From Candidatus Kariarchaeota archaeon (lineage in GTDB: Archaea > Asgardarchaeota > Heimdallarchaeia > Heimdallarchaeales > Kariarchaeaceae): a stretch of DNA of 18,607 nucleotides. The notes under the pieces are model-generated. The model saw only the letters and a program-made list of their open reading frames with translations. It was not told the DNA's origin and ran no database searches. Both the position numbers and the translations under genes were made by a program. The stretch covers positions 1-18,607 of the forward strand of contig JAEOUB010000480.1 in NCBI GenBank assembly GCA_016839545.1. Reading direction: 5' to 3'. This document shows positions 8,446 through 14,869 of the stretch, one piece after another. Within the stretch, counting starts at the first letter, position 1. Every line of letters begins with the position of its first letter.

Positions 8446-9105
8446 GTGAGTGTCACCAGCCAATCTGCTGTCATTGCCTTGAAGGCGATAGAGATGGGAG
8501 ACCTCCGCAGTGATGTGGAGTCAACCCTGAGTGATCGGGGTTACCTGTGTCACCTGGAGAGCATGAGTGATAGCGAACTAATGATCAAGGTCAGTAAAGG
8601 TCAACGCAAGACATTGATGAAAATTGAAAGACTGAGACATAGACCTCTGGAAGTAGTTCTTGAAGTGGATTACAGCCAGGCTGATGTGAAACTCAATGTT
8701 AGTCGACCTCGTCAGAGTAATAATTCCTCCATGTTTTCCTACAGATGGATATGGCTACTGATAATTTTTGGAGGAGTATTTGTGACAATCCTTGGTAACA
8801 TTTCACAGGCAATAGCTAATGGATTCCAACAGACAGGTTTTACTGACGGTCAGATAATCACTTTTCTTATCATCTTGGCCATTGTCGTACCTCTGAGTGT
8901 GATGTACGGGATACCAGCATTACAAAAACAACTGAATCAGGGCAAGAGTGAATTTGACAGACAGCTACTTGAGGTGGTTAAAACCAGAGTAGAACAATTA
9001 CACTCTGAATTAACAGCAACTGAAGTGCTTCGTTGTTGGTCCTGTTTCAAAGAAATTGAATTTGAAGATAAGGTATGCCCCTTCTGCGGTGAGAATCAGA
9101 AATAA
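8446..9105 (+). CDS. Two-TM membrane protein with C-terminal zinc ribbon, unknown function
   Basis: 219-aa protein I do not recognise as a named family. Order of parts: a soluble N-terminal domain of about 95 residues (alpha/beta, with LEVVLEVDYSQADVKLNV); two hydrophobic segments at about 101-123 and 136-156; a helical, charged stretch (160-192); and a C-terminal zinc ribbon with Cys at 197, 200, 211 and 214 (CWSC and CPFC). With two TM segments the soluble N-domain and the ribbon lie on the same side of the membrane, probably the cytoplasm. The start is GTG at 8446, chosen for its 25-nt distance to a TATA-like box; the ATG at 8494 (MGDLRSD) is an alternative. It is divergent from the GTPase operon and convergent with the globin gene. 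A reader of ubiquitin-like or nucleic acid partners is possible, but nothing in the sequence decides. Confidence 0.75.
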   Translation: MSVTSQSAVIALKAIEMGDLRSDVESTLSDRGYLCHLESMSDSELMIKVSKGQRKTLMKIERLRHRPLEVVLEVDYSQADVKLNVSRPRQSNNSSMFSYRWIWLLIIFGGVFVTILGNISQAIANGFQQTGFTDGQIITFLIILAIVVPLSVMYGIPALQKQLNQGKSEFDRQLLEVVKTRVEQLHSELTATEVLRCWSCFKEIEFEDKVCPFCGENQK

Positions 9106-9136
9106 CAGTATAGACTGGTATTGAATTACCATCAAA

Positions 9137-9544
9137 TCAAACAATTCTGAGTATGTACTCAATGCAGTCCTCAATTATCTGAGTCCATGCCATTCCAATT
9201 TCATCACTATACTCAGGATCCATTTTCTCAACAGTCTCTACCATAGCCGCCTTCCAGTTCTCGTAATCCGATATTGTTAGATGCATATTCAAGTGTATCT
9301 CACGAATTCTACTGAGATCTGGAATATTTATTCCTGAGATAATGTACGTGTAGAACTGGAACATCGCAATATTTAGCATGCTGTACTGCTGCCTGAAATT
9401 GCTAGTCTGGAAGAGCAAGCCATACTTGGGATCACGGGGAATAAAACTCTCGTAGAAAACCTCATAAAACTGGTCATCCTGATCTAAAGAACGCTGTATA
9501 CGTGTGTAACTCTCCATAAACAACTGTTCCACGGTTTTTTCCAC
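9137..9544 (-). CDS. Single-domain globin-like heme protein
   Basis: Small globin fold similar in pattern to bacterial single-domain and flavohemoglobin globin domains. The frame is open from an ATG at 9673, but I place the start at GTG 9544, giving 135 aa. That codon is 25 nt downstream of a TATAAATA box; the region further upstream is AT-rich and translates to unglobin-like sequence; and 135 aa is the usual globin length. GTG 9532 and ATG 9517 are alternatives. Residues in the 135-aa numbering: FYESF with Tyr31 at helix position B10, PRDP typical of the B-C corner, QQYSML with Gln53 at E7, IHLNMHLTISDY with His84 at F8 (proximal heme ligand), and a G/H pair ending EIGMAWTQIIEDCI. Tyr B10/Gln E7/His F8 is the oxygen- or NO-handling set of flavohemoglobin-type globins. 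There is no reductase domain here or next door. Assignment is by motif alignment in my head. Confidence 0.72.
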   Translation of the reverse strand: MEKTVEQLFMESYTRIQRSLDQDDQFYEVFYESFIPRDPKYGLLFQTSNFRQQYSMLNIAMFQFYTYIISGINIPDLSRIREIHLNMHLTISDYENWKAAMVETVEKMDPEYSDEIGMAWTQIIEDCIEYILRIV

Positions 9545-9564
9545 AATTGCCAATATTACTTCAT

Positions 9565-9572
9565 TATTTATA
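9565..9572 (-). promoter_or_regulatory. TATA box of the globin gene
   Basis: TATAAATA on the minus strand, preceded by an A-rich stretch (AAAAAATAC) that would serve as BRE. It lies inside the longest possible reading frame of the globin gene and sets transcription start near 9543, which rules against translation from the far-upstream ATG at 9673. Seen in sequence; use as promoter inferred. Confidence 0.55.
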
Positions 9573-9708
9573 GTATTTTTTACAATCGAAATGAAAATCA
9601 GAAGATTTCCAAAACTATGTCTATCTCTTGTGGGTAATTCACATTCAGTTTGGAAGCGCGCTACAAATACCATTAAAAATCAGTGCAGGATAGGTTGGTA
9701 TAGATATT

Positions 9709-9728
9709 TGCAATGGATTTCCGTTGCA
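9709..9728 (+). other. Hairpin just upstream of the tRNA gene
   Basis: TGCAATGG (9709-9716) and CCGTTGCA (9721-9728) can pair over 8 bp with one G-U, closing a 4-nt ATTT loop. It ends 14 nt before the first base of tRNA-Ser. It may sit in the pre-tRNA leader or be a binding site at the tRNA promoter; a weak TATA-like TATAGATA lies just upstream (about 9700-9707). Function unknown. Confidence 0.4.
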
Positions 9729-9742
9729 GATAATTCTCATAT

Positions 9743-9853
9743 GGCGTGATACCCAAGCCTGGCCCAAGGGGCAAGCCTGGAAAGGATCACTTGCAATCCA
9801 CTGGATAGCTTGTGTGCTTCCTGCACTCGAGGGTTCAAATCCCTCTCACGCCA
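9743..9853 (+). tRNA. tRNA-Ser (anticodon GGA), with 24-nt intron
   Basis: Full cloverleaf built by hand: acceptor GGCGTGA (9743-9749) with TCACGCC (9846-9852); T8 A9; D stem CCC/GGG (9752-9754, 9768-9770) with GG in the D loop; anticodon stem CAAGC (9772-9776) with GCTTG (9808-9812); long variable arm GTGC-TTCCT-GCAC (9814-9826), the class II arm expected of tRNA-Ser; T stem GAGGG/CCCTC (9829-9833, 9841-9845) with loop TTCAAAT; discriminator A9853. The anticodon is GGA at 9779-9781, reading UCC and UCU. The 31-nt anticodon loop holds an intron after base 37. CCA follows directly at 9854-9856, so the 3' end may be gene-encoded, or this is chance. A73 is unusual to my knowledge, since archaeal tRNA-Ser mostly has G73. 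Confidence 0.93.
9783..9806 (+). other. tRNA intron with bulge-helix-bulge splice motif
   Basis: 24-nt intron between positions 37 and 38. Next to the anticodon stem, CTGG (9777-9780) pairs with CTGG (9801-9804) as a 4-bp central helix (C-G, U-G, G-U, G-C). It is flanked by 3-nt bulges AA|A (9781-9783) and AT|A (9805-9807), each cut after its second base. Inside, GGAT (9784-9787) pairs with ATCC (9796-9799) over an 8-nt loop. This is the archaeal splicing endonuclease (EndA) substrate, slightly relaxed by the two wobble pairs and an unpaired A9800. Confidence 0.88.
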
Positions 9854-9883
9854 CCATTACCTCCGTGCTTTCAGTCTACACTC

Positions 9884-9891
9884 TATAATAT
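9884..9891 (+). promoter_or_regulatory. TATA box of the GNAT-GH13 unit
   Basis: TATAATAT in the gap between the tRNA and the GNAT gene. It predicts a start near 9915, giving a roughly 30-nt leader to the GTG at 9945. A second AT-rich patch (TTTTAATAA, about 9932-9940) would instead suit a leaderless ATG at 9963. The choice is not settled by sequence. Confidence 0.4.
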
Positions 9892-9944
9892 GAAAATCTG
9901 AACCAGTATCCACCCCGTCACATTCACAATGATTTTAATAATTC

Positions 9945-10841
9945 GTGGCTATTGAGATTCGGATGATAGATCCTATCGGACCTGTAAACTTTAGGGAGGG
10001 GACAGAAGAGGACCGAGAAGGGATTGCGGCCTTTGCACTTGCTCTTGCAGAAGACCCCATTTCTAGTCGTGATAAGTGGCTACAGCTGATGAATAATGAT
10101 ATGATCTATCCACTTCTTGCAATTCATAAGCAGAACATAGTCGGAAAGATCCAAGCCCGTATACTAGATAATGTGGGTTGGTTGGAGAAGGCTCGGGTCC
10201 GTCTCGATTTCAGAAAGATGGGAATTGCAAATTCTCTGGTAGAGAAAGCAATGGATTGGCTCGTCGATCAGGGCGTATCAGAAATTAAAACTCTGGTAGA
10301 TTCTGATAATGTTGCAGCTCGGAAGATAGCGGAAAGAAATGGGTTTACACCTCTTTTTCTAAGTATTAACCCCAACACTGAGACCTCAGAAGAAGATGCA
10401 AGTCCACAGAGTACGGAAGATTTAGCTCCCGTCCTTGATGAATCTCTCTATTCCCACTATTCTTCAATGACAAAATCCATTACGGGCAATATTATGATCA
10501 ATGGACAATATACAGTTATGACTCAGTCACTTTTTGACCAGTTAATTGAATCGAGAAGGATCTATACTGATTATGATAAAACGCTACTCTTTATCCTGTC
10601 TAAACATCAATTACCCTCTGAAGTTCATGGATTCGTGATTACCAGGACAGCTGAGAATTACAGGCAGGCAGGTATGGCACTCCGCGGATTTGCTGCACGT
10701 GAATTGGCAACATTAGCCATTTGTCATGCTCCATCAACTAGAGAGGCTGTAGTTGGACTTGCCCAAGCAGGATTCGGATGGAACCAGCCACATTGTCTCA
10801 TTATCTATCGCAAAACTGTTTCCAACAATCGGGAACCCTAA
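9945..10841 (+). CDS. GNAT-family N-acetyltransferase-like protein, probably tandem GNAT
   Basis: 298-aa protein. The N-terminal half has the GNAT order: FREGTEEDREGI (strand 1 and helix 1), the acceptor-side strands near residues 56-80, then VRLDFRKMGIANSL with the acetyl-CoA pyrophosphate loop RKMGIA at 90-95 (R-x-x-G-x-A), and DNVAARKIAERNGF, the usual motif B helix. After an acidic Ser/Glu linker (about 145-160) the C-terminal half repeats GNAT-like strands (HGFVITRTAENYRQAGM, then REAVVGLAQAGFGW and a final strand) but without a clear CoA loop, so it looks like a degenerate second domain. The substrate is unknown. The start is GTG 9945; ATG 9963 (MIDPIG) is a close alternative. Its end runs directly into the GH13-like gene on the same strand, suggesting one transcript. 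Confidence 0.78.
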   Translation: MAIEIRMIDPIGPVNFREGTEEDREGIAAFALALAEDPISSRDKWLQLMNNDMIYPLLAIHKQNIVGKIQARILDNVGWLEKARVRLDFRKMGIANSLVEKAMDWLVDQGVSEIKTLVDSDNVAARKIAERNGFTPLFLSINPNTETSEEDASPQSTEDLAPVLDESLYSHYSSMTKSITGNIMINGQYTVMTQSLFDQLIESRRIYTDYDKTLLFILSKHQLPSEVHGFVITRTAENYRQAGMALRGFAARELATLAICHAPSTREAVVGLAQAGFGWNQPHCLIIYRKTVSNNREP

Positions 10842-10855
10842 ACGGGGGAAGTGGA

Positions 10856-13216
10856 TTGAAACCAGGTATTTTCAGTAGACGGTATATTGACATTGAATCT
10901 ATTCAACCATCGAAGGGTACTGATTTGGTGGATCCTGATTATTTGAGATCTCTTGATATTCTTGTTGACAATATCAACCAGGTACTTGATCCGAAAATGG
11001 GAGTGACTAGTTCACAGATACTTTCCGTGCTAGTGTTGAAAGAAATTATTACTAAATCAGTCCATGACAGGATAGCCAAATTCACAGAAAGTGAGAAGGA
11101 ACAGGTCAAAGAGAAACTTGGAGAGTTTGGAGATGATATTGAGGGTTCTCTCACAGAACTGACTACATTATATTTTATAGAGCACAACCCTTCACTCTCT
11201 CAGTTGCAGAAAATTACAGTTTCCGATGAGATTGAAGAGAGATCTGGCATTACAGAACTCATCCAGAAGATCATTGCCACTGACAGTAATTTGCAAATAA
11301 TAGGAGAAACCCAAGAAATGGGTCTTGAAATACAATTCACCAGTCTGATTGAACGATTATCAGATAAGGTAATTGAACCTCTTCTACTTTCAACTCTTGA
11401 TTTGATACGTGAGCAGCACAAATTCCGTGGTGATGGACCTGGAGAGCTCGAACTTCCAGAGTATGCACCATACTACCCCGAGGAATTCACTCAGGATCAA
11501 GAATGGATGCCCGAAGTAGTACTTATGGCGAAGCATACCAGGGTATGGCTATCCCAACTGTCACGAAAATATGAAGCTAACATTAAGACACTAGATGCCA
11601 TTCCATTACAGGAACTTGAGAAACTTGCAAATAGAGGATTCACCGGGTTATGGTTGATTGGACTATGGGAACGGTCTGAGGCTTCCAGACTACTCAAACA
11701 TACAATGGGTAATACCGATGCTGCGGCAAGTGCATATGCTCTGTGGGACTATACGATCGCTGAGGATCTTGGAGGGCATGAGGCATATCTCAAGCTTACT
11801 GAAAAATGCCAGTCAGCCGGTCTGATGTTGGCAAGTGATATGGTACCGAACCACACTGGAATTGTGTCCAGGTGGTTATTGGAACATCCTGATTGGTTTA
11901 TCCAAACCAGTGAGCCTCCTTTTCCAGGATATTCCTTTGAGGGGAGTAATATCTCCGGAAACTCCGAGATCGAAATCTACCTTGAGGATGGATACTACAC
12001 TCACCGGGATGCAGCTGTGGTGTTCAAAATGGTTGATCACAGAGATAACCGTACTCGATATATCTACCATGGAAATGATGGGACTAGCATACCGTGGAAT
12101 GATACAGCACAGCTAGATTTCCTTAACTCTGAGGTAAGAGAGGCCGTGATACAGCTGGTTCTGCATGTCGCGAGAATGTTTCCCATTATCAGGTTGGATG
12201 CAGCAATGGTTCTAACAAAGGAACATTTTCAGCGACTCTGGTATCCTAAACCTGGAAGTGGCGGTGATATTCCAAGTCGTTCACGCTTTGGACTGTCCAT
12301 ACAGGATTTTAATTCACGGTTCGTTCAGGAGTTCTGGCGAGAGGTTGTTGACCGCATAGCTGCTGAGAGACCAAATACATTACTGGTGGCAGAGGCTTTC
12401 TGGATGCTTGAGGGATATTTTGTTAGGACCTTGGGAGTCCACAGAGTCTACAATTCTGCTTTCATGCATATGCTCAGAGATCAGAAAAATATAGAATTCA
12501 GACAATTGATCCTCTCAACACTGGAATATGATCCACGGATTTTGCAGCGATATGTGAATTTCATGAGTAACCCTGATGAAGAGACAGCAATAGAGCAATT
12601 TGGTTCAGGAGACAAATATTTCGGAATTGCAATGTTGATGGTAACCCTTCCTGGCATGCCGATGTTCGGACATGGTCAAGTTGAGGGATACCATGAGAAA
12701 TATGGGATGGAGTATTCCAAGGATTACTGGAATGAGATTGAGAACTCTACTCTCGTTGAACTTCATACACAACTTATCTTTCCTTTACTGTCTCATCGCC
12801 GACTATTTGCACAGGTGGATGAATTCAGACTGTATAATCCCGGTCATAATGACAATATAATCGCATATTCCAATGCAGATGAAGACGATACTTTTCTTAT
12901 TATCTACAACAATTCAATGGAAAAAACCAGCAGTTGGATCAAAGAAGCACTCTTTCCGAAGGGTCTAATTGGAGATTTAGGACAACCTGGTTCTTTTATC
13001 CTATTCAAGAATTTTTATAGCGATACCTACTTCCTCCGAACCCGGGAAGAAATTACAGACCAAGGACTCTTTGTTGCACTACAAGGATATCAATTCCAAA
13101 TATTCCACAAATTCACCGGATTGGAAGCCACTGAAGATGTAAAAGAAATTCATCAAAAATATGCAGGAAGAGAGATCGATAGAGATAGAATCAATCATAT
13201 CATTCCAGATCTGTAA
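10856..13216 (+). CDS. GH13 (alpha-amylase family)-like protein with long helical N-terminal domain
   Basis: Large cytoplasmic protein, with no signal peptide seen. An ATG at 10778 would give 812 aa but overlaps the conserved end of the GNAT gene by 64 nt; I prefer TTG 10856 (786 aa), which follows the purine-rich GGGGGAAGTGGA. Residues 1-200 are helical and unlike known domains to me. The rest is an alpha-amylase barrel: GFTGLWLIGLWERS, region I SDMVPNH (327-333), region II RLDAA with nucleophile Asp448, region III AEAFW with acid/base Glu513, and region IV FMSNPD (569-574) with the transition-state Asp574. Region IV has Pro where almost all GH13 enzymes have His (NHD). I recall a bacterial/archaeal GH13-like family with the same NNPDE, so this may be normal for the family. 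Catalytic residues are kept, so glycan hydrolysis or transfer on an alpha-glucan is likely. The 3' end overlaps the antisense DHH gene by 17 nt. Confidence 0.85.
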   Translation: MKPGIFSRRYIDIESIQPSKGTDLVDPDYLRSLDILVDNINQVLDPKMGVTSSQILSVLVLKEIITKSVHDRIAKFTESEKEQVKEKLGEFGDDIEGSLTELTTLYFIEHNPSLSQLQKITVSDEIEERSGITELIQKIIATDSNLQIIGETQEMGLEIQFTSLIERLSDKVIEPLLLSTLDLIREQHKFRGDGPGELELPEYAPYYPEEFTQDQEWMPEVVLMAKHTRVWLSQLSRKYEANIKTLDAIPLQELEKLANRGFTGLWLIGLWERSEASRLLKHTMGNTDAAASAYALWDYTIAEDLGGHEAYLKLTEKCQSAGLMLASDMVPNHTGIVSRWLLEHPDWFIQTSEPPFPGYSFEGSNISGNSEIEIYLEDGYYTHRDAAVVFKMVDHRDNRTRYIYHGNDGTSIPWNDTAQLDFLNSEVREAVIQLVLHVARMFPIIRLDAAMVLTKEHFQRLWYPKPGSGGDIPSRSRFGLSIQDFNSRFVQEFWREVVDRIAAERPNTLLVAEAFWMLEGYFVRTLGVHRVYNSAFMHMLRDQKNIEFRQLILSTLEYDPRILQRYVNFMSNPDEETAIEQFGSGDKYFGIAMLMVTLPGMPMFGHGQVEGYHEKYGMEYSKDYWNEIENSTLVELHTQLIFPLLSHRRLFAQVDEFRLYNPGHNDNIIAYSNADEDDTFLIIYNNSMEKTSSWIKEALFPKGLIGDLGQPGSFILFKNFYSDTYFLRTREEITDQGLFVALQGYQFQIFHKFTGLEATEDVKEIHQKYAGREIDRDRINHIIPDL

Positions 13217-14420
13217 GATCGACTACATCACTATCTTTGGGTTCAAGGTTCTGCTTAGATACCGTCTGCTGACCGTTGGTCTTTTTTCTATTGAAATTCT
13301 TCTTCTTGGATTTCTTCTTCTTAGTACCAGTATACTGTTTGGGTACACTGTTAGCAAGCCATGGGGGATGCAGATTTCGACTCCATGCCTGAACCTTTGA
13401 GAGGAAGATCATAAGATTATCTTTTTTGATGGTGAGGCGATACGCTCCTTTTGAACCACCTGAATTTTTTGTTCTAGATAACTGACCCAGTGCCTCGAGA
13501 TCCAATTTATGAGCATAAGAGTTCCTGACCGTAACGGCATAAGAATTCTCATCGTTCACGGCTCGAGTGATGAGTATAATGGCTGCACCCCACTCTCCTG
13601 CGAGTCGTCCTGCTATAGTACCTCGGGCCTTACCGAAATCATTCCTGTCAAGCACCGTAACTGCAAGTATTCGAGGGGTCTGAGATATCTCGAGTACCTG
13701 ACCTCGCCGGAATACATGTCGTAAGAGGTTATCCCGATGATTATTGGCTTTGATAGCATACTGAATAATATCCCGATCAGACTCTAAATCAATCTGAGGA
13801 TTTTTTATCAGCCTGCGTGTTATCTTGTCAAGGAACTGTTGGTCCTGCCATGCACCCCAGGCTACTGCTGCCTGTAATGCTCGAAGACCAGCTTTCTCAT
13901 TGCGATAACGCCGAGTGAGTCGGATTTCCCTATCACTAAGTGCTCCAAGCAAACGAAGACGCTTGCTCTGTTCTGTCCCAAGAAAATCTTGGATGATGCT
14001 GGCTGCTGCCGATCCGATCTTGCCATGGAATACATGTGCCTCTGCTCGTCTCAGATAAAGAAGAAGGGGTTTTCCCTTGTACTTGTTGGAGTGGGAATCA
14101 AAATAAAAGACCCGTACATTGTTTTTTACTAGCTGTGAGACTGATTCTTCGATTGATTTGATATTGGCCTTGTTTATCCCTACATCTACGATGAATACAT
14201 CGAGAGTGAGATTGGATTCAGGATCATCGAGCGAAGAGATCCTGTCCTTTAGTTTTTGTCCTAGACTTCGAGCATTGACAAAAATGAATTCAACTTGATT
14301 CGGATCATAGCGGCGACCAACAATAGCTGCGCTGCAAACCCCGTCGACATCTTCGTCTCCAAAGACAATTGCTTTGGGACGGGGAGTGAAGCTTTCTAAT
14401 TGTGTTTCTGTGTTGGTCAT
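13200..14420 (-). CDS. DHH-family phosphoesterase-like protein
   Basis: 406-aa protein resembling the DHH superfamily (RecJ, GdpP, Cdc45, archaeal GAN). Seen: AIVFGDEDVDGVCSAA (GDEDVDG at residues 21-27, the first metal motif), VFIVDVG (Asp79), then YFDSHS (108-112) where DHH proteins carry the name-giving Asp-His-His, here Asp-Ser-His. A C-terminal stretch RGTIAGRLAGEWGAAIILIT looks like the DHHA1 nucleic-acid or substrate domain, though the usual GGH signature is changed. The tail is very basic (TKKKKSKKKNFNRKK) and then acidic. Ser in place of the first His may weaken metal binding, as in Cdc45-like relatives. A frame-open TTG at 14444 precedes it, but ATG 14420 follows GGCGGT (about 14428-14433) and fits better. 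It may be a nuclease, an oligonucleotide phosphodiesterase or a replication factor. The last 17 nt lie inside the GH13 gene. Confidence 0.75.
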   Translation of the reverse strand: MTNTETQLESFTPRPKAIVFGDEDVDGVCSAAIVGRRYDPNQVEFIFVNARSLGQKLKDRISSLDDPESNLTLDVFIVDVGINKANIKSIEESVSQLVKNNVRVFYFDSHSNKYKGKPLLLYLRRAEAHVFHGKIGSAAASIIQDFLGTEQSKRLRLLGALSDREIRLTRRYRNEKAGLRALQAAVAWGAWQDQQFLDKITRRLIKNPQIDLESDRDIIQYAIKANNHRDNLLRHVFRRGQVLEISQTPRILAVTVLDRNDFGKARGTIAGRLAGEWGAAIILITRAVNDENSYAVTVRNSYAHKLDLEALGQLSRTKNSGGSKGAYRLTIKKDNLMIFLSKVQAWSRNLHPPWLANSVPKQYTGTKKKKSKKKNFNRKKTNGQQTVSKQNLEPKDSDVVDLTDLE

Positions 14421-14496
14421 AGATATACCGCCTGTAAATATCAAGCTATTCTATACATGTACTCTCTCTCGGTAGGACTTTAAGCTATTGTTGTAA

Positions 14497-14510
14497 TAAA
14501 TAAAAAAGGC
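14497..14510 (-). terminator. Putative poly-T terminator of the 82-aa gene
   Basis: Read on the minus strand the sequence just past the 82-aa gene's stop is CCTTTTTTATTTATT. A T-rich run after a gene is the usual archaeal terminator. It separates this small gene from the DHH gene further down the same strand. Confidence 0.4.
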
Positions 14511-14517
14511 AGGACTG

Positions 14518-14766
14518 TTACTCAGCCGGTAACTGCCAGACTCCTTCAATGTAGAGGACTCGGGAAAGATGGTGTGGGTATTTCACTGTCCACCCTATGT
14601 CTGTATGCCCAAACATCCAGCGGTGATTATCAAAATCCTGTTTTGAGATGGACTCTTTCAGCACATACAACTTCTTTCCTAGTTTTTTGGAGTATTGCCT
14701 GTTGAATTTTAACTCAACCAACTCATTGATCACCTCTTTTGGCACTGGAGAGGTTGGAGGAGTCAC
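14518..14766 (-). CDS. Small hypothetical protein (82 aa)
   Basis: Unrecognised. Starts at GTG 14766 and ends with TAA; further in-frame GTG codons at 14745 and 14733 could also be used. The protein is mixed, with a Pro-rich start (TPPTSPVPKE), a basic middle (FNRQYSKKLGKK) and a Trp/His-rich second half (HRWMFGHTDIGWTVKYPHH). There are no Cys and no TM segment. It looks like a small soluble alpha/beta protein. It fills the gap between the DHH gene and the Rab-like gene, has no overlapping better reading frame, and is followed by a T-rich run. It is divergent from the GTPase across about 100 nt, so the two could share control; a functional tie is only a guess. Confidence 0.5.
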   Translation of the reverse strand: MTPPTSPVPKEVINELVELKFNRQYSKKLGKKLYVLKESISKQDFDNHRWMFGHTDIGWTVKYPHHLSRVLYIEGVWQLPAE

Positions 14767-14836
14767 AAGCGATGTGATACTTAATGAATAATGAATGATG
14801 GGATTTTATTCGAATAAAGGTGGTTTTCTCAGAGGA

Positions 14837-14844
14837 TTTTTTAA
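14837..14844 (+). promoter_or_regulatory. Putative TATA box of the Rab-like GTPase gene
   Basis: TTTTTTAA, centred about 30 nt upstream of the ATG at 14870. It sits within the longer reading frame that starts at 14795, so if used it makes that upstream ATG untranslated and fixes the shorter protein. Confidence 0.4.
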
Positions 14845-14869
14845 CAGTTCACACATTACTTGTGATCAC

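Noticed and set aside
10778..10841. Frameshifted fusion of the GNAT and GH13-like proteins
   Set aside because: The GNAT frame ends after a normal final strand and stop, and a purine-rich ribosome binding site with a TTG follows; two separate genes are simpler.
14795..14869. 25-residue N-terminal extension of the Rab-like GTPase
   Set aside because: It contains the likely TATA box, and the family starts about where ATG 14870 does.
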